The notes beneath the pieces were generated by a model. That model was not told the origin of the DNA, ran no database searches, and saw only the letters and a program-made list of their open reading frames with translations. Source: Acidobacteriota bacterium (GTDB lineage Bacteria; Acidobacteriota; Terriglobia; Bryobacterales; Bryobacteraceae). From it: DNA of 64,000 nt. Made by a program: the position numbers and the translations under genes. The stretch is from assembly GCA_947470805.1 (NCBI GenBank), contig CANIVU010000038.1, positions 1 to 64,000 on the forward strand, read 5' to 3'. Below are positions 33,216 through 41,589 of the stretch, piece after piece (the first letter of the stretch is position 1; the number at the start of each line of letters is the position of its first letter).

Positions 33216-33958
33216 GAGCGTTGACGGCGGGCCTCATAGAGAAGGATACCCGCAGCGAGGGCGGCGTTGAGGGATTCGACGTTTTCGGTTGGGATGCGGA
33301 CGGGGGTGGCGTGGCGTTCGTGGTCGGCGGGGACGCCGCGGCCTTCGTTGCCGATGAGGATGGCGGCTGGTTTGTTGAGCGGGACTTCGTCGATACGTTT
33401 TTCGGCGCGGGGGTGGGCGGAGTAGAGGGGGAGATTTCTGGTTTCGACTTCGGCGAGGAAGGTGTCCCAATCGGCGAGGGCGAATGGGAGGCGGAGGAGG
33501 GAGCCGGCGGAGGCGCGGAGGGCTTTGGGGTTCCAGGGGTTGGCGGACCCTTTGAGGAAGACGACGCCCGAGGCGCCGAAGGCTTCGGCGGAACGGACAA
33601 TGGCGCCAGCGTTGCCGGGGTCCTGAATGCCGTCGAGAGCGATTGCGAGGGTGGGGCCTTCGAAGATGCGGGGGAGGGGTTGTTCGTTCAGCGTGAGGAG
33701 GGTGATGAGGCCCTGGCTGTTTTCGACGGAGGAGATTTGGGCGAGGGTGGCTTCGTCGATGAGGTGGCAGAGGACGGATTCGTCGAGCTGTGCGGCGGCG
33801 CGTTCGGTGGCGAGGATGGCACCGATGGGGGTGCGGGAACGGAGGGCTTCGTTGTACAGATGGAAGCCTTCGGCGACGGCGAAACCGTCGTCGGTACGGG
33901 CGCCGCGCTGGGCGGCTTTGCGGATGCTTTTGAGAAGCGGATGGTGAACGCCGAGCAT
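33212..33958 (-). CDS. TrmH/SpoU family RNA 2'-O-methyltransferase
   Basis: The 248-residue protein has an N-terminal RNA substrate-binding domain (to ~95) and a SPOUT knot with the three family motifs: DPGNAGAIVRSAEAFG (motif 1), AAILIGNEGRGVP (motif 2) and VRIPTENVESLNAALAAGI (motif 3). It should 2'-O-methylate rRNA or tRNA using SAM; the exact site is not predictable. It is coupled to rarA downstream. Confidence 0.92.
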   Translation of the reverse strand: MLGVHHPLLKSIRKAAQRGARTDDGFAVAEGFHLYNEALRSRTPIGAILATERAAAQLDESVLCHLIDEATLAQISSVENSQGLITLLTLNEQPLPRIFEGPTLAIALDGIQDPGNAGAIVRSAEAFGASGVVFLKGSANPWNPKALRASAGSLLRLPFALADWDTFLAEVETRNLPLYSAHPRAEKRIDEVPLNKPAAILIGNEGRGVPADHERHATPVRIPTENVESLNAALAAGILLYEARRQRS

Positions 33959-34582
33959 TCTTATAGACTGTTAAGCATAGCGCGGCGCAGGCACAGTATC
34001 GGATTTCTACGCGGGTTGATCGCGATGGGCGGGGTTTGTCTGGTGATCTGGCTGGGGTGGGTGACGGTGCAGATTCGGGCGCAATCGACGGTGGATGAGG
34101 CGCAGGCGGCGGATGTGATTGTGGTCATGGGCGCGGCGGAGTACCGGGGGAAGCCGTCGCCGGTGCTGAAGGCGCGGTTGGACCATGGGCTGGGGCTGTA
34201 TAACCGGAAGCTGGCGCCGTTGATTGTGACAACGGGCGGGGCGGGGGGCGACCCGGTGTTTACGGAGGGGACGGTGGGGCGGAATTATTTGATCGGGAAG
34301 GGAGTTCCGAGCGAGTCCATTATTTTGGAGGACGAGGGGGAGACGACGGTTCATTCGACGGTGGCGGTGGCGGAGATTATGTCGCGGATGGGGCTGGGGA
34401 GCTGCATTCTGGTGAGCGACGGGTATCATATTTTCCGGGCGAAGAAGATGTTGGAGTCGCGGGGGTTGCGGGTGTATGGGTCGCCGAGAGCGATCAAGGC
34501 GGAGGCGGCGTGGCGGGATTGGTGGCTGTACGCGCGGCAGGCGGTGGGGTATGGGTTGTGGCGGGTTGGGGTGCCGATTTAG
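33941..34582 (+). CDS. DUF218/YdcF-ElyC family membrane protein
   Basis: The 213-residue protein has one N-terminal membrane anchor (GLIAMGGVCLVIWLGWVTVQI) and a DUF218 domain: VIVVMGAAEYRGKPSPVLKARL, APLIVTTGGAGGDP, EGETTVHSTVAVAEIM, CILVSDGYHIFRAKKML. ElyC of E. coli, in this family, affects envelope lipid carrier metabolism; that role is not proven here. The start is uncertain: ATG 33941 overlaps the divergent methyltransferase start by 18 bases, and TTG 34016 or ATG 34025 would cut off the basic anchor flank. Confidence 0.8.
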   Translation: MVNAEHSYRLLSIARRRHSIGFLRGLIAMGGVCLVIWLGWVTVQIRAQSTVDEAQAADVIVVMGAAEYRGKPSPVLKARLDHGLGLYNRKLAPLIVTTGGAGGDPVFTEGTVGRNYLIGKGVPSESIILEDEGETTVHSTVAVAEIMSRMGLGSCILVSDGYHIFRAKKMLESRGLRVYGSPRAIKAEAAWRDWWLYARQAVGYGLWRVGVPI

Positions 34583-34593
34583 GACTGGCTCGC

Positions 34594-35391
34594 TCAGAGG
34601 CGGAAGAGGGCGCGGAGGCGTTTGGTTTGGACACGGGAGACGGGGACTTCGGTGCCCCTTTTGTCGTCCATGCGGAGTTGGAAGCTGGACTTGAACCAGG
34701 GAATGACTTCGCGGATGCGGTTGATGTTCACGAGCCAGGAGCGGTGGACGCGCCAGAACTGTTCGGGGTCGAGGCTGGATTGGAGTTCCTCGATGGTTTT
34801 GTAGGTTGATTCGCCTTCGAGGGTGGGGGTGACGACGGTGATGAGGCCGTCGTCGATGGTGGCGTAGATGATTTCGTTGGCGTCGACGATCCAGTTGCGG
34901 TTGTCGCGGCGGACGAGGACTTTGGTTTTGTAGCCGCCGGGGGGGCGGGGGAGGTCGGGCTCGGTGGCGTCGAGGCGGGCGGGGCGGGAGGAGATGGCGC
35001 GGCGGGCACGGTCGAGCGTGGCGGCGAGGCGCTCCTTTTCGACGGGCTTGAGGAGATAGTCAAACGCCTCGACCTGGAAGGCTTCGACGGCGTAATTGTC
35101 GAAGGCCGTGGCGAGGATGAAATAGGGAAGTGGGGTCTCTTTTTCGCGCAGGCGGCGGATGACGCCGAGGCCATCGAGACCGGGCATCTGGACGTCGAGG
35201 AAGACAAGGTCGGGCTCAATATCTTCGATGAGATCGATCGCTTCGAGGCCGTTGGCGGCGGTGGCTGCGACTTCGACTTCCGGGAAATCCTTGAGCAGAT
35301 AGGCCAGTTCGTCGCGGGCGAGAGCTTCGTCGTCGACGATGAGAGCCGTCAGTATTTGCGTTGAGGCTGCCGCATTGCCGCGATTCGACAT
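34594..35391 (-). CDS. LytTR-type response regulator (AlgR/LytR family)
   Basis: The 265-residue protein has a receiver domain (13-130) with acidic VDDE, phospho-acceptor Asp66 in LVFLDVQMPG and Lys in YLLKPVEK. A Pro-rich linker leads to a C-terminal LytTR DNA-binding domain (~160-265: EIIYATIDDGLITVVT, FWRVHRSWLVNINRI, SFQLRMDDKRGTEVPVSR). No cognate histidine kinase is adjacent. It converges with the DUF218 gene across an 11-base gap. Confidence 0.93.
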   Translation of the reverse strand: MSNRGNAAASTQILTALIVDDEALARDELAYLLKDFPEVEVAATAANGLEAIDLIEDIEPDLVFLDVQMPGLDGLGVIRRLREKETPLPYFILATAFDNYAVEAFQVEAFDYLLKPVEKERLAATLDRARRAISSRPARLDATEPDLPRPPGGYKTKVLVRRDNRNWIVDANEIIYATIDDGLITVVTPTLEGESTYKTIEELQSSLDPEQFWRVHRSWLVNINRIREVIPWFKSSFQLRMDDKRGTEVPVSRVQTKRLRALFRL

Positions 35392-35457
35392 CCGAATGTT
35401 AGTATATCAAGTAGTCGTTTCAGGGCGGGCCTAGCGCTTCCGCTGGAGTTATTTACA

Positions 35458-36477
35458 TTGGGTCCGCGAAGAAAAGTACTGGTGATTGGCGGCACGCTTT
35501 TCATCGGCCGGAACCTTGTTTCCCGGTTGGTGAAGGACGGGCACGAGGTCACAATTCTCCACCGTAAACCGGGTCACGACCTGGGAGCGAAGGTGCGTGA
35601 ATTGGTGGCGGACCGGAACGACGCGGCGGGGTTTGCGAAGGCAATCGCAGGTAAAGGGTTCGACGTCGTTTTCGATAACGTCTATGACTGGGAACGCGGG
35701 ACGACGGCGGCGCAGGTGGACGCGACGGCGCGGGCGTGCGGCGATAAATTGCACCGGTATGTGTTCATCTCCAGCGTGGCGGCATATGGCGGCGGGCTGA
35801 ACCACTACGAGGGCGATGGGTTGGTGGCTGACGACCATCCCGACTTATATGCCCGTAACAAGGCGATGAGTGAGCGGGTGTTGTTCAGGCTGCACCAGCG
35901 GTATGGGTTTCCAGCGGTGACGCTGCGGCCTCCGTTCGTCTATGGACCGGGGAATCCATACTATCGGGAACAGTTTTTCTGGGACAGGCTTCGAGATGGC
36001 AAGCCGTGGATCCTGCCGGGCGACGGGCGACGGTTGATGCAGTTCGCCTATGTGCACGACGTGGTGGCGGCGTGCACGGCGGCGATGGAGGAGCATGGCG
36101 CGGTGGGCCATGCGTTCAATGTGGCCAACGCAAGGTCGACGACGCAGGCCGATCTGCTGGCGGCGCTGGCGGAGGCCGCGGGGAAACCGGCGGCGAAGAC
36201 GGCACAGATTATCCGGATGCCGCGCGAGTTGATATTCCGGATGGGCGGGCACCCGATGGGGCCGAAGTTGTATTTCGGCCTGTACTATGACCTGCCGCCA
36301 ATTACGATGATGATTGCGAAGGCGCAGCGGATCTTGAAGTTCAAGCCGACCGATTTCGCGGTGGGGTTGAAGGAATCGCACAAGTGGTGGAAGGCGTCGG
36401 GGCAGCGCGTCGGGCCTGACTACTCGTTTGAAGAGCAGTTGTGGGCGCGGGCGCGGATGGGCGAGTCCGGGACGTAG
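35458..36477 (+). CDS. NAD-dependent epimerase/dehydratase (atypical SDR)
   Basis: The 339-residue protein opens with the nucleotide-binding loop VIGGTLFIGRNLV; GGTxFIG is an atypical-SDR (CSP41-like) form. The catalytic YARNK (YxxxK) follows FISSVAAYG, and FVYGPGNPY and FAYVHDVVAA complete the fold. It probably acts on a nucleotide sugar or related compound. The start is TTG 35458, supported by GGAG (35445-35448) at good spacing. A dispersed hairpin lies after the stop. Confidence 0.87.
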   Translation: MGPRRKVLVIGGTLFIGRNLVSRLVKDGHEVTILHRKPGHDLGAKVRELVADRNDAAGFAKAIAGKGFDVVFDNVYDWERGTTAAQVDATARACGDKLHRYVFISSVAAYGGGLNHYEGDGLVADDHPDLYARNKAMSERVLFRLHQRYGFPAVTLRPPFVYGPGNPYYREQFFWDRLRDGKPWILPGDGRRLMQFAYVHDVVAACTAAMEEHGAVGHAFNVANARSTTQADLLAALAEAAGKPAAKTAQIIRMPRELIFRMGGHPMGPKLYFGLYYDLPPITMMIAKAQRILKFKPTDFAVGLKESHKWWKASGQRVGPDYSFEEQLWARARMGESGT

Positions 36478-36514
36478 GATTGGTTGTGGGTGGTGGCGGG
36501 CGAGTGTGGCGTCT

Positions 36515-36562
36515 GGGGACACCCGGCCTGCGCGCTGCGCGCTTCGGCCCGCGGGTGTCCCC
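36515..36562. repeat. Dispersed hairpin element, copy 2
   Basis: GGGGACACCCG (36515-36525) and CGGGTGTCCCC (36552-36562) pair exactly around a 26-base GC-rich loop. Flanks resemble copy 3: GCGGGCGAGT then GGCGTCTGGGGAC upstream, and CCGTGGG downstream. It sits in the 153-base junction between the convergent epimerase and polyprenyl synthase genes; nothing else is seen in that gap. Confidence 0.85.
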
Positions 36563-36630
36563 GTGGGAGTCGTCGCTGCGGGTGGGGCTGGGACGGGGAT
36601 TCGCTGTGTGAGCGGATCGGTCGAGGCGGG

Positions 36631-37632
36631 TTAATGGTCGCGGGCGGTGACCAGTTCGGTGACGCTGAATAGAGCGCGCTGGTAGGGCGATTCAGGGAAA
36701 TCGCTGATCAGCGTGCGGGCGCGTTCGGTGAAGTGCTGGGCGCGCTCCATAGCGCGTTCGATGCCCTTGTACTTTTTCAGGATGCCGGTGATCTCGTCGA
36801 AGGTGACGCTCTTGTAGTCCTGTTCACGGAGAACGGTGGCGACCTTTTCGCGTTCGATAGGCGTTGCGTCCTGCAGGGCGTAGACGAGGGGAAGGGTGAC
36901 CTTCCCTTCCCGGAGGTCGTTGCCGACGGGTTTGCCGAGGATCTTTTCGCGGGAGGTGAAATCGAGCACATCGTCGACGAGCTGGAAGGCGATGCCCAGA
37001 TTCCAGGCGAATTCGCCGAGGCGGGCTTCATCGGCTTCGCTGGCGCCGCCGGTCATGGCGCCGAGGCGGGCGCAGATGCTGAAGAGGCTGGCGGTTTTGC
37101 GGTCCACCAGTTCCATGTAGTCCGTTTCGCTGATGTTGATGCGGCCGAGGCGTTCGAGTTGGAGCAGTTCGCCTTCGACCATGAGCTGGGTAAGGCCGAT
37201 CAGCAGATCGAGAATGCGGAAGTTGCGGGCGCGCACGGCCACCTGGAAGGCCTGCATGTAGAGCCAATCCCCTGAAAGCACAGAGGTTTGGTTACCCCAG
37301 AGCGCATTAGTGGAGGGCTTACCGCGGCGGGTTTCGGCGGCGTCGATGACGTCGTCGTGGACCAGGGTGGCGGTGTGGATCATCTCGACGACGGCGGCCA
37401 TGGCGATGGCGGTGTCAGTGAGGGGGGCGAAGAGCTGCGTGGACAGCAACACCAGGGTGGGCCGGAGGCGTTTGCCGCCGCTGGCCTGGATATGTTTATT
37501 GATTGCCGAAATCGCTTCAACTGAAGCGACCGACTCCAGGCGCATGACCTCTTCTACCCGGCGCATATCCTTGTCAACGAGGTTAAGGATCTCGCGGGCC
37601 GTTAAGGCTTGACCAATACGGCTCATTCCCAT
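36631..37632 (-). CDS. Polyprenyl diphosphate synthase (IspB/HepT type)
   Basis: The 333-residue all-helical enzyme has both aspartate-rich motifs of trans-prenyl synthases: DDVID in TLVHDDVIDAAETRRG and DDVLD in IAFQLVDDVLDF. GGKRLRPTL and GDWLYMQAF are also typical. It elongates IPP onto allylic diphosphates to make the long isoprenoid tail of respiratory quinones, in the cytoplasm. The start may be ATG 37632 or the next Met two codons on. It follows tatD, metG and larC on the same strand. Confidence 0.92.
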   Translation of the reverse strand: MGMSRIGQALTAREILNLVDKDMRRVEEVMRLESVASVEAISAINKHIQASGGKRLRPTLVLLSTQLFAPLTDTAIAMAAVVEMIHTATLVHDDVIDAAETRRGKPSTNALWGNQTSVLSGDWLYMQAFQVAVRARNFRILDLLIGLTQLMVEGELLQLERLGRINISETDYMELVDRKTASLFSICARLGAMTGGASEADEARLGEFAWNLGIAFQLVDDVLDFTSREKILGKPVGNDLREGKVTLPLVYALQDATPIEREKVATVLREQDYKSVTFDEITGILKKYKGIERAMERAQHFTERARTLISDFPESPYQRALFSVTELVTARDH

Positions 37633-37671
37633 GAAAAATCCCAGTGTATCGCAGTCAGCAAGTCTTTCTAC

Positions 37672-38457
37672 CTACTCAGATGCCGTGGCGGGGAAAAGAC
37701 GTGTGAAATTCTCACTGGTGCGGCGAGCCAGTTCGGCGGGCGTGAGGCCGAGGTGGGCGGCCAGCATCTCCCCGGTGTGGACAACGTAGGCCGGTTCGTT
37801 CCGCTTGCCCCGGAAGGGGACGGGGGCGAGATAGGGGCAATCGGTTTCGACCAGCATGCGGTCGAGCGGGGTGATTTTGGCGGCTTCGCGGACTTCGGGG
37901 GCCTTCGGGTAGGTGACGACGCCGGAAAAACTGATGGTGAAACCCAGGGCGAGCGACCGTTCGGCTTCGGCCGGGCCGCCGGTGAAACAGTGCATGACGC
38001 CGGGGAGGCCGGAGGGGGCCCAGTGCTTTTCGATGAGGGCAAACGTATCGTCCCAGGCTTCGCGGGTGTGGATGAGGATGGGTTTGCGGGTTTCGACCGC
38101 GATTTCCATCTGTTCGATGAAGACGCGCTGCTGGACGTCGCGAGGGGAGAAGTCGTAGTGGTAGTCCAAACCGATTTCGCCGAGGGCGACGACGCGGGGG
38201 TGAGCCATGCGGTCGCGGAGGGTGGGGGCGCAGTCGGGCGTCCACTTGGCCGCGTCGTGCGGGTGGACGCCGGCGCTGGCCCAGAGGAAGGGGTATTTTT
38301 CGGCGAGGCGGATGGCGACGTCGAGATCGGGGGGGCCATCGCCGGTGCCGATGCCGAGCATTTTGGTGACGCCGGCGGCGAGGGCGCGGGCGATCACCGC
38401 TTCGCGATCTTCATCGAAGCGGTGACCGTCGAGGTGACAGTGGGAATCGATCCACAT
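37672..38457 (-). CDS. TatD family metal-dependent hydrolase (DNase)
   Basis: The 261-residue TIM-barrel protein has the TatD metal sites: DSHCHLD at the N-terminus, GVHPHDA, ALGEIGLDYHYD, LIHTREAWDD, HCFTGG and MLVETDCPYLAP. TatD proteins are Mg-dependent 3'-5' exonucleases with roles in DNA repair. The start codon overlaps the metG stop (TAATG), so it is translationally coupled to metG; a tatD gene after metG is a common bacterial arrangement. Confidence 0.95.
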   Translation of the reverse strand: MWIDSHCHLDGHRFDEDREAVIARALAAGVTKMLGIGTGDGPPDLDVAIRLAEKYPFLWASAGVHPHDAAKWTPDCAPTLRDRMAHPRVVALGEIGLDYHYDFSPRDVQQRVFIEQMEIAVETRKPILIHTREAWDDTFALIEKHWAPSGLPGVMHCFTGGPAEAERSLALGFTISFSGVVTYPKAPEVREAAKITPLDRMLVETDCPYLAPVPFRGKRNEPAYVVHTGEMLAAHLGLTPAELARRTSENFTRLFPATASE

Positions 38458-40400
38458 TACTTGAGCCGCGCGCCGATGGGGACGTGCTCCAGGAAGCCGG
38501 CGAGGACGGGTTTGCCGCCTTCGAGGGAGGCGGCGACGATCATGCCGCGGCTTTCCAGGCCCCGGAGCTTGCGGGGGGCGAGGTTGGCCACGATGACGAC
38601 TTTGCGGCCGACCAGCGTTTCGGGAGCGTAGGCGAGGGCGATGCCGGCGACGATGGTGCGCGGTTCGGGTTCGCCGATGTCGACTTTGAGATGGAGGAGC
38701 TTGTCGGCGCCTTTGACGCGTTCGGCGAACTTCACTTCGCCGACGCGGAGATCGACTTTCACGAAATCGTCGATGGTGATTTCGGGGGCGAGCGGGATGG
38801 CGGTGCCTTCGTCGACGGCGGACTTCGGCTCTTCGGCGGTTTTGCCGAGGATGACGGCCTGGCGGGCGGCTTCCTGCTGTTCGAGGTCGTTCAATTTATC
38901 GATGGTCACTTTCATGTCCAGGCGGGGGAAGACCGGTTCGACCGGCGGGATGGAGCGGGTTTCGGCCGTGGGCGCGTCTTCGAGCTGGCCGAGGAGTTCG
39001 GATTCGACCGGGGTGGTGAAGCCCAATAGTTTCCAGATGCGGGCGCAGGAATCGGGCAGGACGGGGGCGGCGAGGACGGTGACGACGCGGAGGGCGTCGT
39101 AGACGTTGGACAGGACGGCGTCGAGCTGATCGGCGGCGGCGGGGTCCTTGGCTAGTTTCCAGGGCGCCTGTTCAACGATGTACTTGTCGGCGGCGCTGAT
39201 GAGGCCCCAGATGCTTTCGAGGGCTTTGGAGAAGTCGAGCTTTTCGTAGCCTTCGATGGCGGCGGAGATGGTGTTGGAGATGGGGAGGGTCTGCGCGCCG
39301 CTGGCGGTTTTGACGGTGCCGCCACGGTACTGGTGGATCATGCTCAGCGTGCGGCTGGCGAGGTTGCCGAGGCCGTTAGCGAGATCGGCATTGTAGCGGG
39401 TGACGAGGGCGTCGTAGGCGAAGTTGCCGTCGGAGCCGAAGACGATTTCGCGGAGGAGGTAGTAGCGGAGGGCGTCGGCGCCCATGGCTTGGCGAATCGG
39501 TTCGGGGCGGACGATGTTGCCGCGGGATTTCGACATTTTGTTGTTGTCGAAGAGCAGCCAGCCGTGGGCGAAGATTTTCTTGGGCAGCGGCCAATCGGCG
39601 GCCCAGAGGAAGGCGGGCCAATAGATGGCGTGGAAGCGGACGATTTCCTTGCCGATCATGTGGAGGTCGGCCGGCCAGAGTTCGGTGCCGGAGACGGCGG
39701 ACATGTAGGTGGTAAGCGCGTCGAACCAGACGTAGAAGACGTGGTCCGGCTCATCGGGTACGGGGATGCCCCATTTGATGGTCGTCCGGCTGATGGAGAG
39801 GTCCTTCAGGCCGCCTTCTTGTTTGAGGAACGCGAGGACTTCGTTGCGGCGGGTTTCGGGCTGGAGGAAGTCCGGATTTTCTTCGTGGAAGGCGATGAGC
39901 TTATCGGTGAAAGCGGAGAGTTTGAAGAAGCAGTTTTCTTCCGTGACGAGTTCGAGGGGCTGGCCGGTTTCGGGATCGACGTCGCCTTCTTTGGCGTCCT
40001 GGACAAAGGCTTCCTGGACCACCGAGTAGTAGCCGGTGTAGGAGCTTTTGTAGATGTAGCCGTTGGCCTTGCAGCGGTTGTAGAGTTCCTGGACCTTTTC
40101 GGCGTGGCTCGAGGAGGTGGTGCGCTGGAAGAAATCGATGCCGAACTGGAAGTTTTCCCAGGTTTGTTTGAACTCGGCGGCGATGGCGTCAGTGAAATCC
40201 TGCGGCGATTTGCCGGCTTTCTTGGCGCTGCGCTCGATCTTCTGGCCGTGTTCGTCGGTGCCGGTGGTGAGGCGGGCGTCGAAGCCCTGCATGCGCTTGT
40301 AGCGTTTGTAGACGTCGCTGGCGATGGTCGTATAGGTATGGCCAATGTGCGGGGCAGCATTGACGTAGTAAATCGGCGTGGTGATGTAGAACTTTTCCAT
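38457..40400 (-). CDS. metG: Methionyl-tRNA synthetase
   Basis: The 647-residue class I synthetase has the HIGH motif (PHIGHTY, residues 17-23) and KMSKS (NNKMSKSRGN, near 290). An anticodon-binding helical domain follows, then a C-terminal tRNA-binding EMAP-like domain (~545-647: VDLRVGEVKFAERVKGADKL, NLAPRKLRGLESRGM) that also mediates dimerisation. The zinc knuckle cysteines of some MetGs are not evident, which suggests the MetS-like subgroup. It is flanked by larC and tatD with 6-base and 3-base spacing or overlap. Confidence 0.96.
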   Translation of the reverse strand: MEKFYITTPIYYVNAAPHIGHTYTTIASDVYKRYKRMQGFDARLTTGTDEHGQKIERSAKKAGKSPQDFTDAIAAEFKQTWENFQFGIDFFQRTTSSSHAEKVQELYNRCKANGYIYKSSYTGYYSVVQEAFVQDAKEGDVDPETGQPLELVTEENCFFKLSAFTDKLIAFHEENPDFLQPETRRNEVLAFLKQEGGLKDLSISRTTIKWGIPVPDEPDHVFYVWFDALTTYMSAVSGTELWPADLHMIGKEIVRFHAIYWPAFLWAADWPLPKKIFAHGWLLFDNNKMSKSRGNIVRPEPIRQAMGADALRYYLLREIVFGSDGNFAYDALVTRYNADLANGLGNLASRTLSMIHQYRGGTVKTASGAQTLPISNTISAAIEGYEKLDFSKALESIWGLISAADKYIVEQAPWKLAKDPAAADQLDAVLSNVYDALRVVTVLAAPVLPDSCARIWKLLGFTTPVESELLGQLEDAPTAETRSIPPVEPVFPRLDMKVTIDKLNDLEQQEAARQAVILGKTAEEPKSAVDEGTAIPLAPEITIDDFVKVDLRVGEVKFAERVKGADKLLHLKVDIGEPEPRTIVAGIALAYAPETLVGRKVVIVANLAPRKLRGLESRGMIVAASLEGGKPVLAGFLEHVPIGARLK

Positions 40401-40406
40401 GGTGGC

Positions 40407-41561
40407 CTAGAACTCTTTCAGATACGCGAACTGGGCGGCGGCGAGCACCGTTTTCAAGGGGACGTTTTGGGCGGCGGCGAGGGCGCGGCAGTCGTCGTAT
40501 TCGGGACTGGCGCCCAGCGGGGTTACCTTCATTTTGACGCTGCCGTAGGGGGTTTCAACCGTAATTTCACTACGGGACTGAACGCGGCGTTCGGCGGTGT
40601 AGATGCGCAGGCCGAGGGTCGTCGTCTCTTCGAGGATGATTTTCGCCAGCGGTTCCTGATCCTGCGGGCGGGCGATGACGGAGAGCAGCGAGCCGGGGCG
40701 ATTCTTTTTCATCAGCAGGGGCTGGATGGTGACGTCGAGCGCGCCGGCGGCGAAGAGGCGGTCCATGGCGTAGCCGAGGATTTGCGGGGTGGAGTCGTCG
40801 ATATTGGCTTCGAGAACGCTGACGGTGGTGGATTCGACAGCGCCGGTGCGGGTGCCGATAACGGCGCGCAGGACGTTGGCCTGCATGGGGAAATCTTTCG
40901 AGCCGGCGCCGTAGCCGGTGGCGGAAATCGACATGGCGGGCATGGCGCCGAAGTCACTGGCGAGCGCGGCGACGATGGCGGCGCCGGTGGGCGTGGTGAG
41001 TTCCATGGCCGGGCCTTGCGAGTAGATGGGCTTGTTCAGCAGCAGTTCGGCGGTGGCGGGGGCGGGCACGGGGAGGGTGCCGTGTTCGGTTTCGACGGTG
41101 CCGCTGCCGACGTTGACGGGGGAGCAGACGATGTCATCGATGCCGAGGAGTTCGAGGGCGTAGCAGGCGCCGACGATGTCGGAAATGGAATCGACAGCGC
41201 CGACTTCGTGGAAGTGGACACGTTCAAGGGGCTGCGCGTGCATCTTGGCTTCGGCGAGGCCGAGGGCGTGGAAGACGGCTTCGGCGCGCTCCTTCGTCTT
41301 GTCGCTCAATCGGGTGGCGTTTTCGATGATTTTGAAGATGTGAGGCAGGTGGCGGTGGGCCTTCTGCTCGGGGAAATCGACGTGGAACTTGGTGGCGGCG
41401 ATGCCGCGCCGCTTGGTTTTTTCGTAGGAATAGGTGGCGCCGAGGTTGAGGGAGTTGAGTCCGTCGAGGAGGGTGGGGCCGTCGGCACCGGCGTCGATCA
41501 ACGCGCCGACAGTCATATCGCCACTAATGCCGGAGAACGCGTTGAAATAACAGGTTTTCAT
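40407..41561 (-). CDS. larC: LarC nickel-pincer cofactor (UPF0272) protein
   Basis: The 384-residue protein begins with the family hallmark FNAFSGISGDMTVGALIDAG, and has VHFHEVGAVDSISDIVG, PVNVGSGTVETEHGTLPVPAPATAELL, and ELTTPTGAAIVAAL. LarC inserts nickel into the pincer cofactor of lactate racemase-type enzymes. It is one continuous frame here. LarB, LarE and LarA are not in the window, so its partners must be elsewhere or it has another job. It leads a metG-tatD operon and is divergent from the fucosidase gene, with 28 bases between starts. Confidence 0.92.
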   Translation of the reverse strand: MKTCYFNAFSGISGDMTVGALIDAGADGPTLLDGLNSLNLGATYSYEKTKRRGIAATKFHVDFPEQKAHRHLPHIFKIIENATRLSDKTKERAEAVFHALGLAEAKMHAQPLERVHFHEVGAVDSISDIVGACYALELLGIDDIVCSPVNVGSGTVETEHGTLPVPAPATAELLLNKPIYSQGPAMELTTPTGAAIVAALASDFGAMPAMSISATGYGAGSKDFPMQANVLRAVIGTRTGAVESTTVSVLEANIDDSTPQILGYAMDRLFAAGALDVTIQPLLMKKNRPGSLLSVIARPQDQEPLAKIILEETTTLGLRIYTAERRVQSRSEITVETPYGSVKMKVTPLGASPEYDDCRALAAAQNVPLKTVLAAAQFAYLKEF

Positions 41562-41589
41562 GGGGATAAACTGGAACCACTATTATCCC

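Noticed and set aside
36478-36630. A small gene in the gap after the epimerase
   Set aside because: Short frames here run through the hairpin element, with no ribosome-binding site and no conserved-looking product.
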